Shown: positions 9,303 through 20,109, counted from the first letter of the stretch. The stretch is 64,000 bases of DNA from Algoriphagus sp. (GCF_024305035.1 NZ_JAMWZB010000019.1:41520-105519); one strand, 5' to 3'. Numbers and translations: made by a program. Notes: generated by a model from the sequence alone, not told the origin.

Positions 9303-12281
9303 ATGACCAGATTTTACAAACTATCACTTACCCTCCTGTTCCTATGGTGCTCCGTAGGGTGGGCATGGGCACAGTATACCGTCTCAGGGACGGTAAAAGA
9401 TGAAAGAAATGGAGATCCGCTGATTGGAGCTAGCCTCCTGGTCAAAGGGACTACCACCGGTGCCGTTACAGATTTGGACGGGAATTTCACAATCAATATT
9501 CCTACCAATGAAGGGGCCACTTTAGTGGTATCTTCCATTGGTTACCTCTCAAAAGAGGTAGAGGTTTCTTCTTCCTTGAGCAATATTGATATTACGCTTC
9601 GGGAAGATGCCACCAATCTAGATGAAGTAGTGGTCACAGGATTGGCCTCTTCAGTAAAACGAAGTAATCTCGCCAATGCGGTCTCAACTGTTTCGGCAAA
9701 AGACTTAACCGGTACGACGACCATCCAAACCACAGACGGAGCCCTATATGGTAAAGTGGCAGGAGCCACGATCCGATCCAATGGTGGAGCCCCAGGTGGT
9801 GGAATGTCGATCCAATTGCGGGGAATCTCAACCTTGACCGGTGCCTCACAGCCCTTAATCATCGTGGATGGGGTTTACATCAGTAATGCCACCCAGCGTA
9901 CCGGCCGCGCCACGGTTTCGGGTGCTGGAGGAAGCAACCAGGATGATGGAGCCAACCGACTGGCAGATTTAAACCCTGCCGACATTGAGACAATCGAAGT
10001 ATTGAAAGGCCCTTCGGCTGCTGCCATTTATGGTACTCGTGCAAATGCAGGGGTAATTATCATTACAACTAAAAGAGGTGCTGAAGGTCGTACCACGGTT
10101 TCACTTTCTCAGGATATCGGATTTGCCCAGCCGCTCAGATTACTGGGAACAGATGACTGGAGCGAAGAAAAAATCAATTTCTTTTTTCCTGAGGCTCGAA
10201 GACCAATAGAACTGGAACGATTCAGAGCCGCCCAGGCTTCCGGAAATTTCATTGACTACGAGGATTATTTTTACAATAATCAAGCAACCCTGCTCAATAC
10301 CCGGATCAATGTTTCCGGAGGCAATGATAAAACCAAATTCTTCGTATCCGGAAATATTTCCGATGAAGAAGGAACGGTGAGAAATACCGGTTTCAAAAGA
10401 TACTCGGTGAGAGCCAATATCGACCATAAAATCTCCAATAAAATCAGATTTGGTGTCTCCTCAAATTACATTCAGACCGATGCGGACCGAGGGTTTACCG
10501 GAAACCAAAACAACAGTGGTGCATCCATCGGATACAGCATCGCCTATGTTCCCAATTACTTTGACTTGCGAAGAAACGAAGACGGTACCTACCCCACTAA
10601 CCCCTACTTTTCAGAAAATCCAGTTGCGGTCACCGATAATGGAATTAATAATGCTCAAGTGAATCGCTTTATTCAGGCCTTCACCTTGGATATTGATCTA
10701 CTCCAAACCAGCAATAGTTTCCTTAAGGCTTCCTTCTCAGGTGGATTGGACTTCTTACAAAACCGGACCATGGTATACCTCCCTGAATTCCTGCAATTTC
10801 AACGAGCACAGGCAAATCCTGGGGATTTATTGAAAGGAAAGCAAGAAAGCTTTAACACCAATTTCCAGGCTGCCTTAGTTTACAACTGGAACCTGGGAAG
10901 GGTTAACATGAATTCTCAAGCTGGATTGGTGAGATTGGATTTCAATGAAAACGCCTTGTTCAATCGAGGTCGTGGACTTGTCCCAGGGCAAACAAACCTG
11001 CTTCAAGCGGCCATTCAGCAAATCAACCAGGAATTTATATCGGAAGTACAGGAAGCTGGTGTCTTCTTACAACAGGAAGCAAATTTCGAAGATAAAATTA
11101 TCGGAACAGTCGGTATACGTTGGGACAAATCAACATTAAATGGCGACCCCAATCAATTCTACTCTTTCCCCAGGGCATCCGTGGCGATCAATTTGGCGAA
11201 TTTTGACTTCTGGAATTCTTCTTTCATCAATCAACTCAAACCACGAATTGCTTACGGTGAAACCGCGGGGCCAGTAACTTTCGGAGCAACGTTCACTCCG
11301 TTGAATGGTGCAAACATCGGTGGCCTTTTAGGATCGGTAGTTTCTACCCAAGTGGGAAATACCAGTATCCGGCCTGAAACTGCTACCGAACTTGAATTTG
11401 GCGTGGATGCTAGTTTCTTTAATAATCGATTGAGTTTGGAAGCGACCTATTACGTCAAAAACTCTCAAAACAACTTCCAAAACCTCAATCTTTCCCCATC
11501 CACCGGTGTAAACACCACACCAAGTAATGAAGCTGAGCTTCAAAACAAAGGGGTAGAAATCGGACTCTCTGGAACAATCCTAGAGAAGTCCAATGTCCGT
11601 TGGTTTTCCAGAATCTTATACTGGAAGAATGAAATCGAAATGACTCGATTGGGAATTCCCGTTTATACAGCGGGTGCATTTGGAGCGGGACTGGGAACCT
11701 TCCTGTATGCAGAAGGCTTTTCTCCGACTACTATCGTGGGTACACCAGCTGACCCTGACACTCCAGGAGGATTTACGATTTGGGGAAATTCCCAACCAGA
11801 TTTTAACCTATCCTTTTTCAATAGCATCAACCTATTTAAAGGGCTCGAGCTTTCAGTTTTGGTCGATTGGAGAAAAGGTGGGGATAATATTAACTTGACT
11901 TCCTTCCTCACTGACGGTGGGGGTACTACCAATGGTTGGTTTGACGATGACAATGGCGATGGAATTCCCAATGGACGTCAGCGCGAACCAGAACCCTACA
12001 ATAATGCGGCAAGATGGGTTCAGGATGCCTCTTTTGTCAAAATCCGTGAAATTGGTCTGTATTACACCATTCCAAGAGCAACTATTAATGACTGGTTTGG
12101 CAATGCCGTTCAAAACATCCGGGTAGGATCTTCGGTCAATAATGCCTTCCTATTTACCGACTACGAAGGGTATGACCCAGAGACCTCTACATTTGGTGCT
12201 CAGGCGGTTGCCAACAACGTCGACATCGCACCATATCCAACGCCGAGAAGGGTGTTCTTCCACTTAACTATTGACTTCTAA
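9303..12281 (+). CDS. SusC/RagA family TonB-linked outer membrane protein
   Basis: Signal peptide, carboxypeptidase-like domain 'YTVSGTVKDERNGDPLIGASLLVKGTTTGAVTDLDGNF', plug domain 'ALYGKVAGATIRSNGGAPGGGMSIQLRGISTLTG', 'IEVLKGPSAAAIYGTRANAGVIIITTK'. Confidence 0.97.
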   Translation: MTRFYKLSLTLLFLWCSVGWAWAQYTVSGTVKDERNGDPLIGASLLVKGTTTGAVTDLDGNFTINIPTNEGATLVVSSIGYLSKEVEVSSSLSNIDITLREDATNLDEVVVTGLASSVKRSNLANAVSTVSAKDLTGTTTIQTTDGALYGKVAGATIRSNGGAPGGGMSIQLRGISTLTGASQPLIIVDGVYISNATQRTGRATVSGAGGSNQDDGANRLADLNPADIETIEVLKGPSAAAIYGTRANAGVIIITTKRGAEGRTTVSLSQDIGFAQPLRLLGTDDWSEEKINFFFPEARRPIELERFRAAQASGNFIDYEDYFYNNQATLLNTRINVSGGNDKTKFFVSGNISDEEGTVRNTGFKRYSVRANIDHKISNKIRFGVSSNYIQTDADRGFTGNQNNSGASIGYSIAYVPNYFDLRRNEDGTYPTNPYFSENPVAVTDNGINNAQVNRFIQAFTLDIDLLQTSNSFLKASFSGGLDFLQNRTMVYLPEFLQFQRAQANPGDLLKGKQESFNTNFQAALVYNWNLGRVNMNSQAGLVRLDFNENALFNRGRGLVPGQTNLLQAAIQQINQEFISEVQEAGVFLQQEANFEDKIIGTVGIRWDKSTLNGDPNQFYSFPRASVAINLANFDFWNSSFINQLKPRIAYGETAGPVTFGATFTPLNGANIGGLLGSVVSTQVGNTSIRPETATELEFGVDASFFNNRLSLEATYYVKNSQNNFQNLNLSPSTGVNTTPSNEAELQNKGVEIGLSGTILEKSNVRWFSRILYWKNEIEMTRLGIPVYTAGAFGAGLGTFLYAEGFSPTTIVGTPADPDTPGGFTIWGNSQPDFNLSFFNSINLFKGLELSVLVDWRKGGDNINLTSFLTDGGGTTNGWFDDDNGDGIPNGRQREPEPYNNAARWVQDASFVKIREIGLYYTIPRATINDWFGNAVQNIRVGSSVNNAFLFTDYEGYDPETSTFGAQAVANNVDIAPYPTPRRVFFHLTIDF

Positions 12282-12293
12282 ACCGGCAAAATC

Positions 12294-13673
12294 ATGAAAA
12301 ATACACTAAAAAATATAAGTAAAGCCATTGCGATAGCAGGCACATTAGTAGCTTGTAATCCGTTTCAATTGGACGAAATACAGGATCCAAACAATCCATC
12401 CGTAGGGTCCGTATCCAATAACGCTAGTCGAGAACAGATCCAATTTTTAATTACTGGACTTGAATCCAGACACCGAGGATATGTCACCAACGTTTCTCAG
12501 GCTTGGAACACCTTCGGACGTGAAATTTGGTACCTCAATGCCTCTGACCCGAGATTTCAGACTGATTGGTTAGGACAAAATGGCCGAACACCAGACCGAT
12601 CCTATTTTGGATTTGGAAATACAGGAGGAGGCTCTTGGGCGGCTCCTTATCAAGCCATCAAACAAGCTGATGTCTTGATAGCCGCTGCTGAAAACACCGA
12701 AAACATCCAAGCTCCGGCAAGAAGCGCAGTAACGGGTTTTGCCAAAACCATTCAAGGGTATCAGTTTATGATTCCGGCGAATTTTGTTTATGAAAACGGA
12801 ATCCGAATAGACGTAGCCGACCCATTAAATCCGGGGCCATTCGTTCCCTATTCAGATGCTTTGGATGCCATCAAAGCCATTTTGGACGAGGGTGATGCGG
12901 CTCTACAGGCAGCAGGATCAGGGGCCTTTCCTTTCACTTTGACCAGGGGATTTGACGGCTACAATACCACTGAGGGATTGCGTCAGGTCAACCGGGCGAT
13001 TACAGCCAGATTAAATGCTTATCGTCAGGATTGGCAGGGAGTTCTCAGTGCCTTGGATGCTTCCTTCATGGATTTGGGAGGAGATTTGAATGCAGGCCCA
13101 TCCCATCCTTATGGAGCTTCTCCTGATATATTTAACCCCCTCTTTTATGTCCCAAATGCCGCTGTAAATACAATCGTTGTAGTGCATCCTTCTGTCTTAG
13201 AAGACGCTACTCCGGGTGATTTACGAGTGGAAAACAAGTTTTTGGAGCGAGACCAACCAGTTATCGTCACCACTGATGCAGGCGCATTGGAAGGAACACA
13301 TCAAGACGCACGATGGGAGAGCAATACTGAATCCATTCCTTTCATTAGAAATGAAGAATTGATTCTACTGAAAGCTGAAGCGCATGCCAATTTAAACCAG
13401 ACTGATGAGGCAGTTGAAGCAATTAACATCATCCGCAATGCCGCAGGACTTGGAGATTATGAGGGAGCGACTTCCCAAGATGCGTTGATTGATGAAATCC
13501 TCTACCAAAGAAGGTATTCACTCTGGGCTGAGCCTTGGGGCCATCGTTGGATCGATGCTCGTCGATACGGCAGACTGGATGAAATCCCTACTAGTTTTGA
13601 CGGAGGCACAATCTTCCAACAATTCCCCCATCCTCAGGCAGAATTGAGTTGGGATGAGTATGTGGGTAACTAA
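12294..13673 (+). CDS. SusD/RagB family nutrient-binding outer membrane lipoprotein
   Basis: Lipobox 'GTLVACNP'; directly downstream of SusC; C-terminal 'EELILLKAEAHANLNQTDEAVEAINIIRNAAGL...LIDEILYQRRYSLWAEPWGHRWIDARRYG'. Confidence 0.95.
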   Translation: MKNTLKNISKAIAIAGTLVACNPFQLDEIQDPNNPSVGSVSNNASREQIQFLITGLESRHRGYVTNVSQAWNTFGREIWYLNASDPRFQTDWLGQNGRTPDRSYFGFGNTGGGSWAAPYQAIKQADVLIAAAENTENIQAPARSAVTGFAKTIQGYQFMIPANFVYENGIRIDVADPLNPGPFVPYSDALDAIKAILDEGDAALQAAGSGAFPFTLTRGFDGYNTTEGLRQVNRAITARLNAYRQDWQGVLSALDASFMDLGGDLNAGPSHPYGASPDIFNPLFYVPNAAVNTIVVVHPSVLEDATPGDLRVENKFLERDQPVIVTTDAGALEGTHQDARWESNTESIPFIRNEELILLKAEAHANLNQTDEAVEAINIIRNAAGLGDYEGATSQDALIDEILYQRRYSLWAEPWGHRWIDARRYGRLDEIPTSFDGGTIFQQFPHPQAELSWDEYVGN

Positions 13674-13696
13674 CTCAATGATCTAATTTTGTTAAA

Positions 13697-13727
13697 ATGA
13701 CCGGCAGAAATACCGGTCATTTTTTTC
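13697..13727 (+). terminator. Rho-independent terminator
   Basis: AATGACCGGcagaaataCCGGTCATTTTTTT after SusD. Confidence 0.85.
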
Positions 13728-13839
13728 TTCAGGAAATTGTCCTGCCCTGAATAAACCTTAATGATTTAACTGAAAAAAAATTGAAAGATTGAATGTTCAT
13801 TGGAAGCACTTTTATTTTCATCGAAAAAGCATAGGTTTT

Positions 13840-13935
13840 AATGAGTGATCATTTTTATTTTCGATCAATTCTATTCGCTTAAGGTCAGTTCCTCTTTTTC
13901 CCCTATTTTTGCAGATCGAAAATCAATCACTCATT
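13840..13935. repeat. Interrupted inverted repeat directly upstream of valS
   Basis: AATGAGTGAT-cattttt-ATTTTCGATC (13840-13866) versus GATCGAAAAT-ca-ATCACTCATT (13914-13935), ending 1 nt before the valS ATG. Confidence 0.6.
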
Positions 13936-13936
13936 T

Positions 13937-16570
13937 ATGTCTATTGCCAGCAAATATGACCCCAGTTTGGCGGAAGCCAAATGGTATACCTACTGGATGG
14001 AGCACAAGCTTTTTTCCTCCAAAGTAAACCCAAGCAAAGAACCCTATACGATTGTCATCCCTCCGCCAAACGTCACAGGAGTCCTCCACATGGGACATAT
14101 GCTGAACAATACCATTCAGGATGTGCTGATTCGTCGGGCACGGATGCAAGGGAAAAACGCCTGCTGGGTTCCAGGTACGGACCACGCTTCGATTGCGACA
14201 GAAACCAAGGTCGTCAACCTGCTGAAAGAAAAAGGGATTGAAAAAAAGGATATTTCCCGAGAGCAATTTCTCAACCATGCCTGGGAGTGGAAAGAAAAAT
14301 ATGGAGGGATCATCCTTGAGCAGCTCAAAAAACTAGGGGCATCTTGTGACTGGGATCGGACAAAATTCACCATGGACGCGGACCTGAGTGAAGCAGTCAC
14401 GACTGTCTTTGTGGACTTATATCGAAAAGGTAAAATCTACCGTGGAATCCGAATGGTCAACTGGGATCCCAAAGGACAAACCGCCCTGTCGGATGATGAA
14501 GTAATTACCAAAGAAATCGCCTCCAAACTTTATTACATCAAGTATAAAATTGAAGGGACAACGGATCAATTTTTAACCATTGCGACTACACGCCCTGAAA
14601 CCATCATGGCCGACGTAGCCATCTGTATCAATCCCCAAGATCCACGATTTGCCCATCTTAAAGGTAAAAAAGCAATCATTCCTTTAATCAATCGCGCTAT
14701 CCCCATAATTGAAGATGATTACGTAGACATGGAATTTGGTACGGGTTGCCTTAAAGTCACTCCGGCCCATGACATCAATGACTACGAATTGGGAATCAAA
14801 CATAAGCTGGAGGTAATCGACATTCTCAATGACAATGGAACCCTCAATGAAAAAGCCCAGATTCTCATTGGAGAAGACCGTTTTGTAGCCAGAAAAAAGG
14901 TTGCCAAACTACTTGATGAAATCGGGCAACTGGATAAAGTGGAAGATTATAAATCCAATGTCGGTCACTCCGAGCGTACCGATGCGGTAATTGAGCCCAA
15001 ACTTTCCCTGCAGTGGTTTCTCAAAATGGATGAAATCACCAAACCGGCCTTTTCCTCGGTCATGGAGGATGTCATTCAACTTCATCCACCCAAGTTTAAA
15101 AATATGTATCGGGCTTGGATGGAAAATGTCCGAGACTGGTGTATCTCCCGCCAACTCTGGTGGGGACATCGGATCCCTGCCTTCTATCTTCCAAATGGAG
15201 AATTTGTTGTTGCAAAAACAGCACAGGAAGCCCTTCAACTTGCTAACAGCCAATTTGGAACCAACTACGTCTTGGCAGATCTCAAGCAAGACGAGGATGT
15301 ACTCGACACCTGGTTCAGCTCATGGCTTTGGCCCATTTCGGTTTTTGATACCGAAGTATTTTCAACGGGCAAGCCTAACGAGGAACTCAACTATTACTAT
15401 CCGACCAATGACCTGGTGACTGCACCGGAAATCCTGTTTTTCTGGGTCGCTCGGATGATCATAGCCGGATATGAGTACTTGGGTGAAAAGCCCTTCAAAA
15501 ATGTCTACCTCACCGGAATTGTGCGGGATAAATTAGGACGAAAAATGTCAAAGTCCCTCGGCAACTCTCCCGATCCACTTGAGCTCATCGCTAAATACGG
15601 AGCCGATGGAGTCCGTACCGGAATGCTCTTCTCGTCCCCTGCAGGAAATGACTTGCCCTACGATGACAAGTTAGTCGAGCAAGGACGAAACTTTGCCAAT
15701 AAAATCTGGAATGCCTTCCGCTTGGTTCAAGGCTGGGAAATCGACCCCAACTTGTCGGGAAGGTCGAATACGTCTTCAATCGGCTGGTTTGAAAATCGGT
15801 TCCAGCAGGCTTTGGCAGAAATCAACGAGCATTTCGAGAAATTCCGCATTTCAGATGCCTTAATGGCAACTTATAAACTGGTTTGGGATGACTTCTGCTC
15901 GTGGTATCTGGAAATGATCAAGCCTGCCTATCAGCATCCGATCGATCAGCAAACCTACGACCGGACCATCGAACTATTCGAAGACGTACTCAAAATCCTC
16001 CACCCGTTCATGCCCTTTATTACCGAGGAGCTTTGGCATCAAATCAAAGAAAGAAGTGTCGGAGAATCCTTGATTTTAGCTCCATGGCCAGAGGTAAAAG
16101 AATTTGATCAGAAAACCATCGATGACGCGGCACAAGTCTTTGAAGTTGTCTCTCAAGTTAGAAATCTCCGGGCTTCCAAAGGAATGTCTCCAAAAGAATC
16201 CCTTGAACTGACGATCAACACAAAAACCCCAGAACTTTACCATCAATTTGAATCTGTGCTGGTCAAGTTGGCCAATCTTTCCTCCTTGAGTTTCTCCGAA
16301 AAAGTAGAAAATGCGATGAGCTTTGTAGTCAAATCCGACGAATGCTTTATCCCGATGAGTGACTCGATTAATATTGAGGAAGAAAAGGCGAATCTTCAAA
16401 AAGAGATTGAATACACCAAAGGATTTTTAGCCTCTGTGATGAAAAAGCTCTCCAATGAGCGATTTGTTGCTGGCGCTCCTGCTCAAGTCGTGGAAAATGA
16501 GAAGAAAAAACAAGCCGATGCTGAAGCCAAGATCAAGGCTCTGGAGGAGAGTTTGACGAAGTTGGGATAA
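13937..16570 (+). CDS. valS: Valine--tRNA ligase
   Basis: 877 aa; '[21 protein letters not shown]' (HIGH-type), '[25 protein letters not shown]' (KMSKS), C-terminal coiled coil. Confidence 0.97.
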   Translation: MSIASKYDPSLAEAKWYTYWMEHKLFSSKVNPSKEPYTIVIPPPNVTGVLHMGHMLNNTIQDVLIRRARMQGKNACWVPGTDHASIATETKVVNLLKEKGIEKKDISREQFLNHAWEWKEKYGGIILEQLKKLGASCDWDRTKFTMDADLSEAVTTVFVDLYRKGKIYRGIRMVNWDPKGQTALSDDEVITKEIASKLYYIKYKIEGTTDQFLTIATTRPETIMADVAICINPQDPRFAHLKGKKAIIPLINRAIPIIEDDYVDMEFGTGCLKVTPAHDINDYELGIKHKLEVIDILNDNGTLNEKAQILIGEDRFVARKKVAKLLDEIGQLDKVEDYKSNVGHSERTDAVIEPKLSLQWFLKMDEITKPAFSSVMEDVIQLHPPKFKNMYRAWMENVRDWCISRQLWWGHRIPAFYLPNGEFVVAKTAQEALQLANSQFGTNYVLADLKQDEDVLDTWFSSWLWPISVFDTEVFSTGKPNEELNYYYPTNDLVTAPEILFFWVARMIIAGYEYLGEKPFKNVYLTGIVRDKLGRKMSKSLGNSPDPLELIAKYGADGVRTGMLFSSPAGNDLPYDDKLVEQGRNFANKIWNAFRLVQGWEIDPNLSGRSNTSSIGWFENRFQQALAEINEHFEKFRISDALMATYKLVWDDFCSWYLEMIKPAYQHPIDQQTYDRTIELFEDVLKILHPFMPFITEELWHQIKERSVGESLILAPWPEVKEFDQKTIDDAAQVFEVVSQVRNLRASKGMSPKESLELTINTKTPELYHQFESVLVKLANLSSLSFSEKVENAMSFVVKSDECFIPMSDSINIEEEKANLQKEIEYTKGFLASVMKKLSNERFVAGAPAQVVENEKKKQADAEAKIKALEESLTKLG

Positions 16571-16597
16571 TGATAACAAATCAATTGCTGAGTTATT

Positions 16598-16633
16598 CAA
16601 AAAATCCAGTGTCGAGAAACGCTGGATTTTTTT
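16598..16633 (+). terminator. Rho-independent terminator of valS
   Basis: AAAAAATCCAGtgtcgagaaacgCTGGATTTTTTT. Confidence 0.8.
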
Positions 16634-16741
16634 GAAATATCGTGGTATGGAGCGTTTCAGATTTTTAGGTCTAAGCTGAAATACGAACTCGAGTACATGT
16701 TAGCCTGTACTGCTGACTAATCATACGAAGCGCTTCGGTTC

Positions 16742-16975
16742 TTGGAAAATGCTTTTTTGCTATCCAATTGCTGGGAAGTATCCGATTCAAAAGGTCAAGG
16801 AAAGGCTCAAGATGGAGAAGGCCGGATGGAGAGGTTTAAAAATAGAAATCAATCTTCACATTCCTTTAATCAAGGAATCGAAGAGAGCATAGTTTCAAAG
16901 ATTTTTGAGGCTTATTTTCAACTTTTTAACGCTTTAAAAAGAAAGAAGAAAAAAAATGTCTCAACTCAACGATGA
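16742..16975 (+). pseudogene. Degraded HEPN (HI0074-type nucleotidyltransferase substrate-binding) gene
   Basis: C-terminal part reads 'MERFKNRNQSSHSFNQGIEESIVSKIFEAYFQLFNALKRK', resembling the RxxxxH-containing C-terminal half of HI0074/HEPN proteins; the N-terminal half is not in frame. Stop overlaps the following MNT ATG (ATGA). Confidence 0.6.
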
Positions 16976-17276
16976 AACCTGAGTTTAAATTTGGTCTCAA
17001 GACTGAAACCCTCGATGAAATTCAAGCCGTTTTCAAAACGTTGGGAAAGGTGGGAAAAGCTACTATTTAGGTTTTTTCCAAGATAATGCAAACAAATCCG
17101 ACATGGATCCTATTTTGGCAGAAAAGCAATTTAGTCTCAAAAAATTGTCAAAAATTGAACTGAGTTGGATGACATGCTATTGCCTTCCAAGATCGATCTT
17201 TCGTACTGCATCTGATTGATCATCCAGACTTGGGAAACATCTCAATAAAACGAGGAAAATCCCATGATATGAGAAA
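16972..17276 (+). pseudogene. Frameshifted MNT-type minimal nucleotidyltransferase (antitoxin-like)
   Basis: MNT-like segments in different frames: 'MKPEFKFGLKTETLDEIQAVFKTLGKVGKATI*', 'GFFQDNANKSDMDPILAEKQFSLKKLSKIE', 'ELDDMLLPSKIDLSYCI*', 'LIDHPDLGNISIKRGKS'. Confidence 0.65.
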
Positions 17277-17372
17277 CTCTATCCTTTCATCCTGATCTTT
17301 TTCAAAAGGAATTATCTCAGTATTTAGGATCTGATAGGGATTTATAAACCCTTTGAGTATTAACGTAAATAA

Positions 17373-18179
17373 TCAAAGCTCCCGAATTCTAATCTCCCGA
17401 AACAACACCCCCTGTCCCTCGCTTTGCAACCCGATATAGCCTGACTTGAGTGGGGTCCCATCGACTTTGATGGCAGGATTATACCGATTGGCGACACCAC
17501 CGCCGATTTGAGGTTTGCTGTACGTGAGAACTGTATCGCCATTGACTAGGTGATGCACGATAGAGTCTCCGTATACGATTAATTCTGCTTTCACCCACTC
17601 ATCCCACTGGAAAGTCGGCGAAGTGGAATTAATGCAATGCCGCTCATCGATCTGTCCATCAAAAACCACATCAGTCCCCGGGCTACACATGTTTCCCGTA
17701 GGTCTTGACTGTCCCGCATTCTCTTCAGCCAGCATCTGATACTCCACTGAAATCGGCCAATCCTGTTCCTTTAAAATCGTTTCCGGAGCCTGAGAATGAA
17801 ACATGATCCCCGAATTGCGGTAGGTATAAATTGGGGCATCTTCCAGCCACTGTTCCGTAAATCGATACTCCCATTTCAAATGAAAATTGGAAAAGGGTTT
17901 TTCAAAAAACAAATGGCCATATCGCTCTTCGAAAGCATCGTAGTCCTCGTAATTCACTTCGATAATTCCATCCTTCACCCGAAACGTTTGGGCATAATTC
18001 TCCCCTGTTTCGTGATGATGGATTTTCGGAATCCACCCCTCTAAATTTTGACCATTGAACAGCTGAATCCAATTCGTCTCTTGGGTAGGCTCCTGCATTG
18101 AGTTACCCGGTTTTTGCGTACAAGAAACACTGAATAAAAAGAGGAAAAAGGTCAATGTTGGGAAAAGGGAAATCTTCAT
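17373..18179 (-). CDS. DUF1080 (3-keto-disaccharide hydrolase-like) lipoprotein
   Basis: 'WIQLFNGQNLEGWIPKIHHHETGENYAQTFRVKDGIIEV...LKWEYRFTE...NSGIMFHSQ'; lipobox 'LFSVSCTQ'; start refined from 18212. Confidence 0.9.
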   Translation of the reverse strand: MKISLFPTLTFFLFLFSVSCTQKPGNSMQEPTQETNWIQLFNGQNLEGWIPKIHHHETGENYAQTFRVKDGIIEVNYEDYDAFEERYGHLFFEKPFSNFHLKWEYRFTEQWLEDAPIYTYRNSGIMFHSQAPETILKEQDWPISVEYQMLAEENAGQSRPTGNMCSPGTDVVFDGQIDERHCINSTSPTFQWDEWVKAELIVYGDSIVHHLVNGDTVLTYSKPQIGGGVANRYNPAIKVDGTPLKSGYIGLQSEGQGVLFREIRIREL

Positions 18180-18239
18180 AGTCTTCTTAGTGGGTAAAAT
18201 TAAGCAATTCAATGGACTGAAATAAGCGAGATTTTTGGC

Positions 18240-19112
18240 TTATGGTCTGGTGATGAATTGAAAACGTCCGGGATCTATTTTTACTTCGATTTCCTCTGGA
18301 TTTCCTTTCAATTCCCCGTCAATCTGAAATTTCACTCCTGCAGTGTTTTTGATTTTACAGGAAGTGAGGGACCAGGATTGAATTCCATCCCCATCACCCA
18401 TTTCTCCCGAAATCAGACTTTTTGACACATCCAGAAAATCCTCCAAAGATTCGATGTTAAGTGAAATCAGCTCAAACTTTCCATCATCCAATTTTCCAGT
18501 TGGATTAATTACTGCTCCAGTACCAAAACGATCCCCATTGGCAATTAACAGCATCCGAGTCTTGACCTCCCATTGTTTTTGCTCTGTCTGAATCAAAAAA
18601 GTGGATTTTTCTGTTGAAAAAAGCTGTGAAAACGAACTTTTTATATACCCCAGCATTCCCCGCCCTTCTTGCTGCTCAAACTCCTCAATCAGTCTGGCAT
18701 TGAATCCAAAATCAGCCAAATGCAAACACAACTCCCCATTGATATCTACTGCATCCATGGAGATTTTCTTCATTCTACGAAGCGAATCCAAACCATCTTC
18801 CAGCTGATCAATCCCTAAGCATTTGGCAAGGCCGTTGGCGGAGCCCAGTGGCAAAATCGACATCAGAATGGGCTCCTTCAAACTTTCGGCGACAAGCTTG
18901 ACCGTACCGTCACCTCCGGCGATGAGGATCAATTCAGGCAGAATTTCATCGATCTGATGCTTTATTTTCAAGGCATCATTTTCACCTGTGGTTTGGAAAT
19001 CAAACAGGTCATAGCCAATCAGATTTGCTGTTATTCTTTCTTTTAAGTCCGTTAAGGTAACTTCTCCGGTGCCTGATTTGGGATTGAATACTAAGAGTGC
19101 CTTGAGATTCAT
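18240..19112 (-). CDS. Diacylglycerol/lipid kinase family protein (YegS-like)
   Basis: 'LLVFNPKSGTG', 'LILIAGGDGTVKLVAESL', 'LPLGSANGLAKCLGI'. Confidence 0.92.
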   Translation of the reverse strand: MNLKALLVFNPKSGTGEVTLTDLKERITANLIGYDLFDFQTTGENDALKIKHQIDEILPELILIAGGDGTVKLVAESLKEPILMSILPLGSANGLAKCLGIDQLEDGLDSLRRMKKISMDAVDINGELCLHLADFGFNARLIEEFEQQEGRGMLGYIKSSFSQLFSTEKSTFLIQTEQKQWEVKTRMLLIANGDRFGTGAVINPTGKLDDGKFELISLNIESLEDFLDVSKSLISGEMGDGDGIQSWSLTSCKIKNTAGVKFQIDGELKGNPEEIEVKIDPGRFQFITRP

Positions 19113-20086
19113 GAGGAAAAGAGCGCGAGGTTTTTGGCGAGTTGAATTGCATCATGGGTTGTTTTCACAAAGTGAAATCCCAAAGTAGCTTGAAGATAAT
19201 CTCTTTTTTCTTCAATAAAATGATTGGGTTTGATTTCACGGATAAATATCGTTTTAATCCGATCTGGAAATTCCTCCTTGAGTTGAGCATAAATCTCCGG
19301 ATCATGCTGTCCACTGTCTCCGACTAAAATAAAGTTCATTTCGGGAAAGAAGGAAAAAAGAAAGCGGATTTTATCAAATTTATGGTCGTGGCTTCCTCCT
19401 CCGGAAGTCCAGATGTTTTTGAGGTTAATATGTTTGTCCTTTAATAAAATCGGGCCCAATGGGATTTTTCGAAATTCTAAAAAATCACGAATCAAATCAA
19501 ATAAGGACCAATCACTACTCGAAACATAAAACACTTCCGTATTACCATGAACAGATAGCTTTTGGTAAAACTCGGAAACCCCTGGAAATGGCCGACGGGT
19601 ATAGGCATTTTTGGAAACGGAAAGCCAAAACTTTTTTCCAATTTGAGTGGCATGGGAAATCAAAATTGTATCGTCAATATCAGAAATCACTCCATTAGAG
19701 GAATGAACCTCATAGATCGGAATTTCTGACTCTTGGTAGTTTATACCTTCTTCTTTTTCAGGGAATGAAAACTGCACTTGAGTTTCACCCGAACTGGGAA
19801 GTACGCATTCGAAAACCCCATCCTGATCACTGGTCACTTTTTCCTCGCTATCACCTTTCGAAATGAGCACGGTAGTTTCAGGGATACTCGTCACGGCATA
19901 CCGCCTAATGGCAGCCAAGATATTTTTAAAAGAATTATTCCGGGCTTTTGGGCGGCTTTGTTTATAGGCTGAAATCACCCTTCCCTTGATGTAAACCTGA
20001 GTTCCATTGCTAAGTGCCAAAAAAGGCTCAATCTGAATCAAATCCAGTTTACCGATCCATTTCAAAAATTTATTTTTAAAAACCAT
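19109..20086 (-). CDS. App1-like phosphatase domain protein (DUF2183)
   Basis: 'GVISDIDDTILISHATQIGKKFWLSV' (DxDxT), 'RRPFPGVSEFYQKL', 'FILVGDSGQHDPEIYAQL'; start refined to 20086. Confidence 0.88.
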   Translation of the reverse strand: MVFKNKFLKWIGKLDLIQIEPFLALSNGTQVYIKGRVISAYKQSRPKARNNSFKNILAAIRRYAVTSIPETTVLISKGDSEEKVTSDQDGVFECVLPSSGETQVQFSFPEKEEGINYQESEIPIYEVHSSNGVISDIDDTILISHATQIGKKFWLSVSKNAYTRRPFPGVSEFYQKLSVHGNTEVFYVSSSDWSLFDLIRDFLEFRKIPLGPILLKDKHINLKNIWTSGGGSHDHKFDKIRFLFSFFPEMNFILVGDSGQHDPEIYAQLKEEFPDRIKTIFIREIKPNHFIEEKRDYLQATLGFHFVKTTHDAIQLAKNLALFSS

Positions 20087-20109
20087 GTTAAAAAGATAGG
20101 AGATTGTAT

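Noticed and set aside
13840-13935. T-box riboswitch in front of valS
   Set aside because: No T-box sequence or specifier/antiterminator arrangement seen, and T-boxes are mainly a Firmicutes/Actinobacteria feature; reported only as an inverted repeat.
16742-16975. Intact 77-aa gene after valS
   Set aside because: Only the C-terminal half of a HEPN-like protein; the partner MNT gene is frameshifted, so it is treated as a pseudogene remnant.
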